In this document: positions 1-9,799 of the stretch, in pieces
How positions within the stretch are numbered: position 1 is the stretch's first letter
Layout of the letters: every line of letters starts with the position of its first letter
From: Isochrysis galbana
Taxonomy: Eukaryota > Haptophyta > Isochrysidales > Isochrysidaceae
Direction of reading: 5' to 3'
NCBI GenBank assembly: GCA_018136815.1
Contig: CM030932.1
Span: 5,432,407 to 5,496,406, forward strand
Length of the DNA: 64,000 nucleotides
Program-made: the position numbers and the translations under genes
Notes under the pieces: generated by a model
Database searches by the model: none
Seen by the model: only the letters and a program-made list of their open reading frames with translations
What the model was told of the DNA's origin: nothing

Positions 1-1180
1 AAGAGTTGAGTGCTGGGCACGACGTTCTCTGCACCGACACGGAACCATCAAGACGTTGCAGTTTGAGTTGGATGCTTCCAAGGTCTTAGTGGTATCGTAT
101 ACCGCAAGGACATGTACGTGGACGTGGGTAGCGTCGTTCTTTCTCATCATGGGTTTTCTTATAATAAAACGATATCACAGGGAGGCCGCAGCGCGGCCCC
201 CTGTGGCTTGAGGAATGAGACCGCGACGCGCCGCGCATCCTGTTACTTCATTGCACGTTGAAAGATACCAAAGGGGGCCACTGAGCGCATAGGACACACT
301 AAGAGTATCGCGTGCAAATCAAAAAAAATCTTTTAATAGTCTCGCCTCACACGCGGCATTGGATCTCATTCACGCAGCCACACCTTTCTTCGCGTGCAAT
401 TCAAACGCACACCCGGGGAGATTGCGTGGGAAACTCGCGATATAATACTACGCTGTACCGCTCGTCGAGGGGCGAGGGGATACAGCGGGAGGGCCATCCT
501 GGCCTGGTCAAGCAAGAATGCAAAGTCGGCAGCGGTGCGCCATTGCCCGCCCATTCCCTGCACGCACCCAAGTCCGCCTGCATGCCTCACGCTCACGCGC
601 GCGCGTCTCTCGCTGCACGGGAATGCAAGGAGACGCTTGCCTTGCACTTCACTCGGACGTCGAGGCCGTGCGCTGGGCGAAAAGCAGCGATCAGGACTCG
701 AAGGTTGCGAAAAAGATGCAGGGCATGTGGGCGAGCAATGCAACGTGACTGCCCAGCGGCCGACGCGCGCATCGTGTGTGGGACCCGCGTGCGTGAGGCG
801 GTGTGAAGAGAGGGCGTGCGCTTGCATGGAGGGCACGTGACTTGTCGATCCCGTTTGGGATTGGGGGAAAAGAGAAAAGACGTGTAACGAAAATTTTTGG
901 AGTTGATTTGAAAAGAAATAATGGGGAGGACACCCCCAATGTGACTGAAATCTAGTGCTGTGAAATGCATGTAAGCCGCAAGGGCAAGGGGGGGAGGAGT
1001 AGTCACAACGGGGACGGTAGAGGTCCCGCGCCTTTGGCGGGGAGAGGGGGGGGGGTAGTAGGTAGTAGAAGTCACAAGTGTTCTCGACTTTCAGCCCGCC
1101 GCCCCCAGCTCAGCAAACCATAAACGACCCTGCACCCGAGGAGGAGCGAAAAGAGCCCCCTCCGGAGATCCGCATTAGAT
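1..1180. other. Intergenic sequence, no gene recognised
   Basis: I see no convincing coding sequence here. The open frames on both strands between about 310 and 1075 overlap one another, have arginine-rich low-complexity translations and resemble no family I know. One recognisable item is a short motif at 321-357 (an A run followed by CTTTTAATA and a C/G-rich stretch). It recurs at 1181-1220 and, inverted, at 34121-34158. Confidence 0.6.
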
Positions 1181-1181
1181 G

Positions 1182-1465
1182 AAAAAAAAACCTTTTAATA
1201 TTCTTACCGCACTCGCGGCGAATGGAACCACTACCCACTACAAGTAGCACGTAGCATACTCTCTACACCCCCATTCCCCGGCCCTTCTCCCCTCGCCATC
1301 AGGCGGCTCCCCCCGTACACTACTAGGGGATTGGGGTGGAGGGCTTAGATATGGTCCGGTGGCCCGCGCCCCCCCCCGGTGATATTTCCCCCCCTTCCTC
1401 CTGTATCTCCGAGTGGGCGGCCGACTCTGTCTCGTCTTACCCTGTAAAAAGGCGCGAGACTTACC
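1182..1465 (+). repeat. Dispersed repeat, copy 1
   Basis: From about 1197 to 1440 this sequence matches, almost base for base, the reverse complement of 62199-62440. Shared landmarks are a TTACCGCACTCGCGGCGAA start, a GCCATCAGGCGGCTCCCCCC block, an ATATGGTCCGGTGGCCCGCG block with a C run, and a GACTCTGTCTCG end. It starts with an A run and CTTTTAATATT, a motif also found at 321-357 and 34121-34158. Sequence continuing to about 1560 is related to 6390-6560. It has no recognisable protein, so it may be the terminal or non-coding part of a transposon. Confidence 0.75.
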
Positions 1466-1789
1466 GATTTTCCGGTGGGCGGAGCTCTCGCTCGCGCCCA
1501 CCCCCTTCTCCGCGCTCTCTCTCCCCTCTCCTGCGGCACGCGCGATGGCGCGCCTGCGGCAGGCCTCCAGCTGCCCTCTGGCGGCCCCTGGAGGCTCCTG
1601 GAGGCCAGCTCAGGGGGCAGAGGAGGCTGGGGCTGGGCCCTGGCCTCCCCTGCCTCTCCCTCGCTGGCGCTCCCGAGCCTCTGGGGCCCCCACGCTGCAC
1701 CTGTCTGCCTGTCGACCAGGGGGGGAGGGGGGGTTGGAGCGATGGGCTGGCCACGAGGGGCCATGACGAGCGAATGGGGCGTGCCTGTC

Positions 1790-1889
1790 NNNNNNNNNNN
1801 NNNNNNNNNNNNNNNNNNNNNNNNNNNNNNNNNNNNNNNNNNNNNNNNNNNNNNNNNNNNNNNNNNNNNNNNNNNNNNNNNNNNNNNNN
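1790..1889. other. Assembly gap (100 N)
   Basis: Exactly 100 N, the usual placeholder for a scaffold gap of unknown length. It interrupts the dispersed-repeat neighbourhood. Sequence on either side should not be assumed to be adjacent in the genome. Confidence 0.98.
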
Positions 1890-1916
1890 GACCCGTGCAT
1901 GGAGGAGGAGGACTAG

Positions 1917-2186
1917 GTAGAGGACCCCGCATGTGGGCTTCCATCGGACGAGGAGGACGACCACGACCTCTTCCTCCACCTCGAAGACGCTGTCCAAGCG
2001 GAGGACTTCGCTTCTGACGAGGAGGAGGGGGTGGGCAGGGCAACGAGACGCAAGAGAAGGAGGAGGACAAGGACAAGGAGAGGCGCTGTGCGCCGGGAGT
2101 CGCAGCCGGTGCCTCCGAGTAGGAGGAGTGAGCAGAATGGTGCCTCCGACGAGCTGGGCCAATCTCCGGGTGATCCGAGACAGGAT
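1917..2186 (+). CDS. Possible orphan exon: acidic then basic segment
   Basis: A 90-codon open stretch is bounded by a plausible acceptor (CTAG just before 1917) and a good donor (GTGAGT at 2187). The translation starts acidic, with DEEDDHD and ASDEEEG segments, then becomes basic, with RRKRRRRTRTRR. This resembles the disordered tail of a nuclear or transposon-encoded protein. Codon pattern and splice borders are the only support. Upstream exons would lie in the gap at 1790-1889, and I see no downstream exon in the C/G-rich block. It could also be chance reading through GC-rich DNA. Confidence 0.25.
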
Positions 2187-2189
2187 GTG

Positions 2190-2535
2190 AGTGAGGGCCC
2201 TCTCCCCGCCGCCCCCCTCCTCGCCCTCCCCCCCTTCACTCGGCCTCCCCCCCCCCCCCCCTCCCCCCCGCGACCGCCCCTCGCCCTCCCGCCCCTCCCC
2301 CCCCCCTCCCCTCCCTCGCCCCCCCCTTTCCCCCTGCCCCCCGCGCGAGGTGTCTCTCCGGGGAGCGAGGGGGGGGGGGGAGGGGGGGGCAAGGGAGGCC
2401 GGAGCAAGGGCGGGCAGGCGGGCGGGGGGGGGAAGCGGAGGGGGGGGGGCGGGAAAGGCGGGGGGGGGGGGGGGGGGAAGGCGGGGAGCGGGCAGGGGGC
2501 GGGAGGGGGGGCGGGGCGGGGCGGGGGGGAGGCGA
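2190..2535. repeat. C-rich block followed by G-rich block
   Basis: About 2200-2345 is nearly pure C with T interruptions. About 2360-2535 is nearly pure G with A interruptions. The two halves are roughly complementary, so one strand could fold into a long imperfect hairpin. Each half has many runs of three or more G (on one strand or the other), giving G-quadruplex potential on both strands. Long open frames through this block are artefacts of composition. Confidence 0.8.
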
Positions 2536-2999
2536 ACGAACGCTCGAGAAACGCCCAGAACGCCCCATCCGCGTCTGTGACGCCACCCCTCGCTCTCCGC
2601 CCTGGCCCCTCGCCCCCCCTCTCCCCCCACTCCATCGCCCTCCTCCCTCTCGTGCCCGGCTCTCTTGCCTGCCGCTCCTCTGGACCCATGCCACCCCGCA
2701 GATGAGCAGCAACGTGCTCTCTGAGCTCGTCTAGCTAGCCTTCAACTGCCGTCAACTACCGCCGCCATTGTCGGTCTGCCTTTCCTGCCTGTACTTCGCC
2801 CGCCATTCTGCATGCCTGGCCATGGCCCGCTCCTCCCCCGCGGCCCTGTCTGTCCAACTATCTGGCTCATAGTTGTCTGATATTAATGCAACGAGATCCT
2901 GCAGCCCATCATTCCCTTCTTTCAATCGAATGCGCGCGGTGACTTGGCCCTAAGCTTGCCTGAGTTTCTATCGCCTGAGTTTCCATCCTTGAGTTCGTG

Positions 3000-5060
3000 T
3001 TCTCTATGTCTCTGTGCCTCGCCGCTGGCTGCCTTGGCCCTTGGGCCTTTGTCCGCTTCTGTTCCATGATTGTCCACAGTTGGAGTTCCAAGTGCGAAAC
3101 GAATTTGTGACGAGCATCAGTGTGCACAACGCTCCCGTCTGGCAAACGCAACACATCAGAAGGTCTTCGGCACTCTCCCCACACGAGCCAGTTTAGCTAA
3201 TAGCACCGCCTGGACACGCTGTCGTCGCCTGTGGGGCGCTGGGTTTCGGTTGTTTCCACCTTGGTCCACAGTTGTCAACCGAGACGTCCGACTTTCACGA
3301 GGACAACATACCATTGGCCGCCATTGATAGCGCCATTATGTTGATTGATCGATCTGACCCTTCTTCATCAACTCTTCAAATGCGTGGTGACCCAAGCTCG
3401 TCTTGTTTCATTGGCCTGCCTGCATATATGCAATTTGCCGCGGCGTCCTTTGCGCTGCGGCTGCCTTGGTCCTGGCGCCTCTGCGCCTGTATATTCCATC
3501 ACTGCGCACAGTTGAAGCTCAAAGCGTGCGATGACCTCGCGACAAGGAATGTTCTCGTTTTGAGACCTCAAAACCTCATGGACCATTGATTGGCTTGCAC
3601 TGTGTGATGCTCCCAAATGAACCTGTCTTGCCTATCGCACCGTCTCGTCCGGCGTCGCCGCGGTGCTTCTTGCGGGCCTTGGGTTGGGGCTGTTTCCACC
3701 TTGGATCGCAGTTGTCCACTGAGATGAACGACTGAACATGGAGCGACACGTCATGTGGCAAAGGACATTACCGGAAGGACTGATGACGACCACCAGACTC
3801 ACTTGGTAGAGTTGAGCCTCTCTTCATATCATGCGCAGTGACTGGGCCCATGATCGCCTGGGTGTATTGGTTTGCCTGTCTGTGTGCGACTCGCCACGGC
3901 TGTCTTGGGGGGGTTTCTGCTCCATCACTGCGCGCAGTTGAGGCTCCATGGCGAGACGGAATTTGTCACCAGCACCACTGAGCAAAAAGCTATCATTCGG
4001 CGAGGACTTTGCATTGACTTGTACTGTGTGAGGCTCCCATATGAGCTTGTTCAGCTTGTCGCACCGTCTGGGCACGCTGCTATTGCTTGCGGGCTTGGCG
4101 TTGGATTCTTCCACCTTGGTTCACAGTTTGCACTGAATGTGCAACCATCCACGAGGGCAGCATTTCATGCGGCTGACGAAGGACACGACCACGCGAGTGG
4201 CTTCATGACGCCAACCAGATGCAATGTGCCAATTCTGGGCCACATCTTTCCATCAGATGCGCGGTGATTGGGCCCAAGCTCCCTTGGTTTCTCGGCCTGT
4301 CTGCTCATGCGCTACTCGCCGCGGCTGCCTTGGCGCGCCTTTTTCTTCCATCACTGCGCACAGTTGGAGGTTCAAGCGCAAGGAACTCGTTCCAACCACC
4401 TATGATTACACTGCGTCCATGCGGATACTTCGAGGAACTTGGCGTGCAGTGTATGATGCTCCCACATTTGCCAGTCTAGCTTATCGTACCATCGGCACGC
4501 CGTCACCTGCGGTGTTCGGGTTGGGGGTTGTTTTTTTCCACCTTGGTTCACAGTTGCCATCTGAGACGTGCGACTTTCACTTACCACGACACCATTGGAT
4601 GGGCGAGGACGCGAGGCCACCCCAATCTGATAAGCTGCTCCAGGCCCTTTCCTCTTTGAAGTGTGCGATGGCCGGGCCGGTTCCTCGGCACAGATGCCTT
4701 GTGCCACCTGCCACGGCTGCGTTGGTCTCCGCACCCGCGTTACTGTTCCGTCACTATACACAGTTGGAGCTCCGAGCGCGAGACGTGCGATCACCAGCAT
4801 GGATGAGCCCACTTCTTCCAAATGCACTCGGCATGCACCAAGTTAATGCGATCACCAGCATGGATGAGCCCACTTCTTCCACGGCATGCACCAAGTTAGT
4901 GTGATCACCAGCATTGATGAGCCCACTTCTTCCATCTTCAGTCCTCAAATGCACTCGGCATGATCCAACTTGATGCTTGCAAATGAGCCCTTCAGACTTA
5001 TCGCACCGCCTCGGCATGCCGTCACTCGCGGGCTTCGAGTCGGGATACATTCCACCTCAA
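3000..5060. repeat. Degenerate tandem array, about five units of 400-450 bp
   Basis: A composite motif recurs at about 3010, 3440, 3890, 4310 and 4720. Half A reads roughly GCCGCGGCTGCCTTGG, a C/T-rich stretch, CCATCACTGCGCACAGTTG, then GAGCTC-like sequence and a GAGCGCGAGACG stretch. Half B reads TCGCACCGTC, CGGCACGC, GCGGGC, TTGGG, then TTTCCACCTTGGTTCACAGTTG. The units are clearly related but diverged, with indels. No conserved reading frame runs through them, so this is an old minisatellite- or satellite-like array and not a coding repeat. Confidence 0.8.
4790..4935. repeat. Three short direct repeats inside the array
   Basis: A segment beginning GTGCGATCACCAGCATGGAT and running through GAGCCCACTTCTTCC, with CACTCGGCATG nearby, appears three times, starting near 4787, 4847 and 4900. 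The spacing is about 55-60 bases. The copies are nearly identical, so this is a younger expansion within the older five-unit array. Confidence 0.8.
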
Positions 5061-6389
5061 ATGAGATGCATTCACGGGAGCACGAAAATTCGAGTGCCTA
5101 ACACCACCGGCGTGGCTCACACCACAGATCACGAATATACTCGACTGGTATGGCTGTCGCTTTTTTGCTGCACGTCTATTTCGCCCCCCCCCCCCCCCCA
5201 CCCTTCCTTTTCTCCACTGTACCTTGGAGCGACGTGATGGTTCGGCTTGGCTGTCACTAGCAAGGGTTAATTGCGACACTTCACCACGCTTCAAATCATG
5301 CGCTCCAGAATGGACAATGTCAGAGTGGGAGAAGTTGCGCTCGTGATCGGATTTGCCTCACTCTTCACCTTCCATGCTGCTCCTCGACACTGCCTCCATG
5401 ATGTCCGGTCTCGCCGCTCTCATGCCTTCTGTTGCCCTTCTGCACAGTGACCCACGCCCTCTGCACTCACCACTGTCTACGCACAATCACATCACAGGGG
5501 GGTGGCCCCAAGCTTGGGGCCGCTCCCCGCTCTCCTAGTGGCTTGGGTGCTTAACGATACAGTTTGTGCCCAAACCACTAGGTTCCGCTGTTACACTTGC
5601 GATTGTTTCTTCGTGCATATTCTCGCGTGCCTTCTGATTTCGTCGTGCGCGCACGCGCGCGCTTGACACTTGACACTCGAGAAGATGATTAGTGCGTAGC
5701 TTACATTCGGGGGCCTGCGCCCCCCCCCTAGGGTTAGAAAGTTTTGTCATTAAACTAAGGACGATGTCCTTGAAAATCCATGAAATCTAAGGCCTTTGAT
5801 GTGGCTTAGAGTGAGCTTTTGAGACATCCCACCCCCTGAAGCAAATCATCATTACCTCCCATTCAACCTACGCTCTCCCCATGACCAACTCTGCAAAGCT
5901 TGTCTTCGTTCACTTTTGCTGCCACATTCAGCATGCGGTGCTGCACTCGGACGATTTGCTCACGCGGGAGGAGTTTTTTTTTAGCCCTTTTGAGCCGTAT
6001 GTTGACAAATTGGGCCGTTGGATGGCAAAATCACGCTTCGTCGTCACTTAAGGTCTCAAAGAAGGCAATCAAAGCAATATTTCATCTCCTGGGAACCATG
6101 GAACCATGGGTGGAAGAGCTTTCCAATGGGGGTATCAGCCCCCTCTTTCATGTCAAGGACAAACTGTGATTTGACCCGACGCCCCATGAAGTATGTCACA
6201 AAACTTGGTATTGCTGAGGGAATGGTGCCTTAGTGCCCTGGGAACATTAAAAGAGGATATACATGAGGTAACCAACAAGCCAACCAAGGTTTAGGCAAAA
6301 CAAGCACTTTGTGCTCGCGCTCTCACCTAGCGAAGTTTGTCCTTACTTTAAGGACTCGTCCTTAAAAGCGAGGTACCTTTATCCGCCTA
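5061..6389. other. Intergenic sequence with a C run
   Basis: No gene recognised. Notable items are a 15-base C run near 5186 and a small plus-strand frame at 5881-6051 (ATG to TAA, 56 codons) with a balanced but unrecognised translation. I do not annotate that frame as a gene. Confidence 0.5.
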
Positions 6390-6560
6390 GCCCCTAGCAA
6401 TCTTTCCCCGCCCCCATTTCCCATTTCTCCTATGTCTTGGGTAGGCGGCGGCATGGGTCCCGACTTATCTTGTGAACAATCGCGGGACTTACCTGCCGCT
6501 CGCGCCCAGCCCCTCCGCGCGCTCTTTCTCCTCTCCTGCGGCACGCGCAAATACGCTCCT
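6390..6560 (+). repeat. Partial copy related to the 1.2-1.56 kb dispersed repeat
   Basis: The stretch around 6480-6550 (GACTTACC, GCTCGCGCCCA, CCGCGCGCTCTTTCTCC, CTCCTGCGGCACGCGC) follows the same order as 1455-1550. It lies downstream of a similar C/T-rich segment. The copy is diverged and truncated compared with the copies at 1197 and 62440. Confidence 0.55.
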
Positions 6561-7149
6561 GTGTAGGTAGGGCCTGACAAGAGTTGCCGGCAACTTCCCG
6601 AGCAACTTGCAACTTGCAACTTGGGGCTTGGGGGTGTGTGAGCGTGCTAGCAACTTGAGGGTCGGGTCCCGCCGCTGAGAGGCGAGTCCGAGCTAGGTGA
6701 TGTAGCATCTGTTCGGCTGCCTGACTAAGAGTCAGGCGGCTCGCGAGGGGTTCGACGAGATCGACGGCAGCAACGCAGACGGGGCTACGATCCACCGCGA
6801 GAGGGCGAGGGGGTGGCACCGCGCCGTCGGTCGGGAGTGACAGGGGTAGGCCCTCCGTCAACCGGCTGAGAGCGCGCACCAACGAGGCAGGCGAGAACGC
6901 GAGGACGCTCCACTCGGATATAGGTAAGCCAACCGGTAGCGGATGCCATTCCAGAGTGGAGGCGGAGATTGACGAGGGAGGCGCTAGCCACCGGCGGACG
7001 AGGAGGGCGTCGGCCACCGTGACTCCAGAGGCTCTAGCCTCTTGAGTACGGCAGTAGTAGTCGTATGAAACGCGGCGGGTCGGTGGCGCCGGGCGCGCCC
7101 TCATCACGTCGCGAATGGCGCCCGTGAGGATCCGGCGTGCCACCATCCC

Positions 7150-7783
7150 TCCAAAGACCTATACATGCACTACAAACACATAACACACCTGAGAATAGGC
7201 ACATTCAACCGTTTCCCGGGACGGGACCCCACCTGCCGCCTCTGCGCGCAAGATGATGAATCGTCCGTCCATATATATAGGGACGTGCCCAGCGCTAGAT
7301 AACGTGTTCGACACGATACACTACCTCACGGAAATTTCGCCGGCCGACAGCCCCGGGACCAAAACGATAGCCGAGAAAGCCGTAGAAAGACTCTTCCTAC
7401 TACCGAGTTCTTCACCGTCACCCGCTAGGGAGACCCTGTACCTATTGGCTTGGAGATACATACTCACCGACTTCTATCGTATACACTACGACAACATCAA
7501 ATTCAACAGCGATCACGTAGTTAGAAGGATGCTCGAAAGATACACCACGTTGTGCAAAGCGGCGCTCTACGGAAACAACACGGACGCATCGAGAATAGCC
7601 AAAGCAGACATGGGCCGCCAGCCCAAGAAACGTATAGATGTCAACGAATTCCGCCCAATTTTCGAAACAAATGATGACAACGATTTAGTTCCAAGTAGTA
7701 AACTCGTAGCGGTACTAGAGCGCCTCAACATAAAACATATAATACAACAGCAAAACAACACCGGGCCCAGCGACCAGGGATAA
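7150..7783 (+). pseudogene. LINE-type retrotransposon 3' end (zinc-knuckle and C-terminus)
   Basis: A frame starting near 7160 reads a segment containing GTFNRFPGRDPTCRLC. This resembles the Cys-rich motif downstream of reverse transcriptase and RNase H in many non-LTR retrotransposons. An open frame from 7253 to 7783 (176 codons) follows and includes LAWRYILTDFYRIHYD. A diverged copy of that peptide, reading LAWRYIITDFHRIHYD, occurs at about 42440-42540, which shows that this is a repeated element. The two parts are in different frames, so the copy is broken, and the reverse transcriptase is missing upstream. Confidence 0.6.
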
Positions 7784-9059
7784 CAATAGGCAATATGCCT
7801 CCACGTGAGGAACCCGATGGCCCGATGGGGAAGGCCGAAAGGCCCGGCCCCCACACTGGGACGGACTGGGCCCGAGACAGGCGCAATACAAATGCAAGAA
7901 GCCTGCCCCTCCCCTCCCCCAAGCGCTAGGCCCAAAATAGTGTACATGGATGGCTTGACGAGGCGCAAGCTCTGGGCGGCGGTGTGGCCGATCGGGTACG
8001 TCTGGTTTGGCGCTTTGTCCTGCGTAGCGATCGGCGAAGAACTCCTGATTTGGATGTGCGTCCTTACCCTCACAGATCTCGATGCGGAGAAGGATACCGG
8101 AGAGTGCGTCTGCAGCAGTCTTCAATTCGACTCCCACCGGTTCCGGCTTGCGCCTGACGAACTAGACCTTAGAACCTCCGCGTTTCTTATGGGGATTCGC
8201 CCGACATTCACTGCTTTGATTCCCTCACGCGCGCAATCCTCCCAAAATAGACCTCCATGGGCCGGACAAGGCGGGGGAGTCACTCACCGACGCCATGGAT
8301 TTTCGTGGGGTAGAGGGGGGTCGCGGGGGGGGGGGGGGTGTCTGGGGGGCAGGTAAGGGGGGTCCCTGGGGAATCCTTGGACACCCAGGAGGGATGGAAA
8401 ATAGTTGTTAAAAAGCGTGAGTGACTGGCCTACAAGAGCTGCCGCGGGCCCCCTGTTTGGAGAAGCCCCCCCCCCCCCCCCGCTAGAGCTGCCGCGGGCC
8501 CCTGGAGAAACTTCCGAATTCGGGAGATGTGGCCGGGGTATGCATGGGCGCGCCCATTAGAGCCATAATCCCAAGGTGGGGGCGCGAATTCGCGGCCTCA
8601 GGCCCGATTTCACCCCCTCGCGCGGCCGATGAGCGGACTCGCGCGGCACGCCCCGAACTGTGGGCGGCGCGGCGCGCGCGCTCCTACTTCACCACCCCTC
8701 CCCCCCCCCCATCGTGGGGTGGTATGTGGGCATCGACCACACGAGAAAGGGGCGGTGAGGACGCGCGCATGCAGTCTGGGGGGCGATGATTGCCAGATCC
8801 CCTCGGGTGCGCACGAGCTTCCCAGCAGCCGGACGTTTGCAGGGCCGGAGGGCGACTTGGGCGTCGAATCGCCCCGTAGTTTTTGGATTCGTTGATGGGC
8901 TCGCATGGGGTGTCTGGGCCGGTCAAGCGAGGGGCGCCCCTTCTACCGAGTAGTAGTATTTTGTCAAGCCGCCGCCGCCACTGGCGGCCTCCAATCGCGC
9001 TACCGTCGCGCGCCGTGGCCTGGCTGAAAAAGTCCATTGCCCTCGTCTAGGGGGCGTCG
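7784..9059. other. Intergenic sequence
   Basis: No gene recognised. There are G runs near 8325-8345 and C runs near 8467 and 8700. A short GAGCTGCCGCGGGCCCC segment occurs twice, near 8437 and 8487. The open frames here overlap each other and are not convincing. Confidence 0.5.
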
Positions 9060-9760
9060 GCCAGCGCCTTGAGACCCTCACCGCCCCATCGGACAGAGCG
9101 CCAGTGAGCTCTTCCATGCCTTCATCGCCAATGTTGTTGCGAGCGAGGTTGGTTGCGAGCGAGGTTGAGTACCTCCTAACATGGAACAAGCAGATGAGAG
9201 AAGAATTATTGCATCTGAAAAAGTAGGCGCTTACCACTATTTCATCCATTGCCTCCTTGGGTAAGGCCTCCGCGAGCGCCTTCACACCATCTTTGCCGAT
9301 CTTGTTGTTGTAGAGGTGGAGCTCGGTGGCCCCGCGTTTTACAAATCGTGATACGCGTGGTTTGGAGCTCCGACCATAAGCGGGCCCCCTTGGAAAGGGC
9401 CTCTGCAAATGCCTTCACGGCTTCAACACAAATCGTGTTCTCGTAGAGGTAGAGCTTGGTGAGGTAATTCAAGGCCCCCTTGGAAAGGGCCTCCGCGAAC
9501 GTCTTCGTGCCATCGTCGCCGTTCTTGCTATTCTAGAGGTGGAGCTCGGTGAGTTTTTTTCAAGGCCCCATTGGAGAATAGCTCGGAGATGATTTGCATG
9601 TCAACATCACAAATGTCCTTCCTAGAGAGATCAAGGGCCGTCGTTGAATCATCATCCATTATCTTCAACTTGTCTAATATGAGCGCCGTGAGGTTGTTCA
9701 AGGCCCCGTTTGACAGCGGTTCCGCGAGCGCCACACCGAGCCGCTTCGTGTCGCGCGAAA
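9060..9760 (-). pseudogene. Leucine-rich-repeat (RNase-inhibitor/NLRC3-like) gene remnant
   Basis: Read on the minus strand, consecutive repeats of about 28 residues are visible: NLTALILDKLKIMDDDSTTA, then ELHLxNSKNGDDGTKTFAEA, YLTKLYLYENTICVEAVKAF, ELHLYNNKIGKDGVKALAEA and NLARNNIGDEGMEELTGALS. Each ends in a LSxGA-like link. This is the ribonuclease-inhibitor LRR subtype. The frame is broken by an in-frame TAG near 9532, by frame changes between repeats, and by a perfect 16-base tandem duplication at 9136-9151/9152-9167 that shifts the frame. A possible intron with a GTAAGC donor near 9235 would link two repeats. I call it a pseudogene, although assembly errors could contribute. Confidence 0.65.
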
Positions 9761-9799
9761 TAATTCAAAGCCCACTGCGCAGATCGGCCGGCACTATGA

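Noticed and set aside
1345..2712. Very long overlapping open frames on both strands (up to about 390 codons)
   Set aside because: They run through poly-C/poly-G and the N gap, giving Pro, Gly, Arg and unknown residues only. Composition alone explains them.
5881..6051. Small plus-strand frame of 56 codons with balanced composition
   Set aside because: It is unrecognised, has no neighbouring exon and is short enough to arise by chance.
6430..7146. Minus-strand open frame of 238 codons
   Set aside because: It has no family motif and lies antisense to the LINE 3' region. GC-rich DNA often leaves such frames open.
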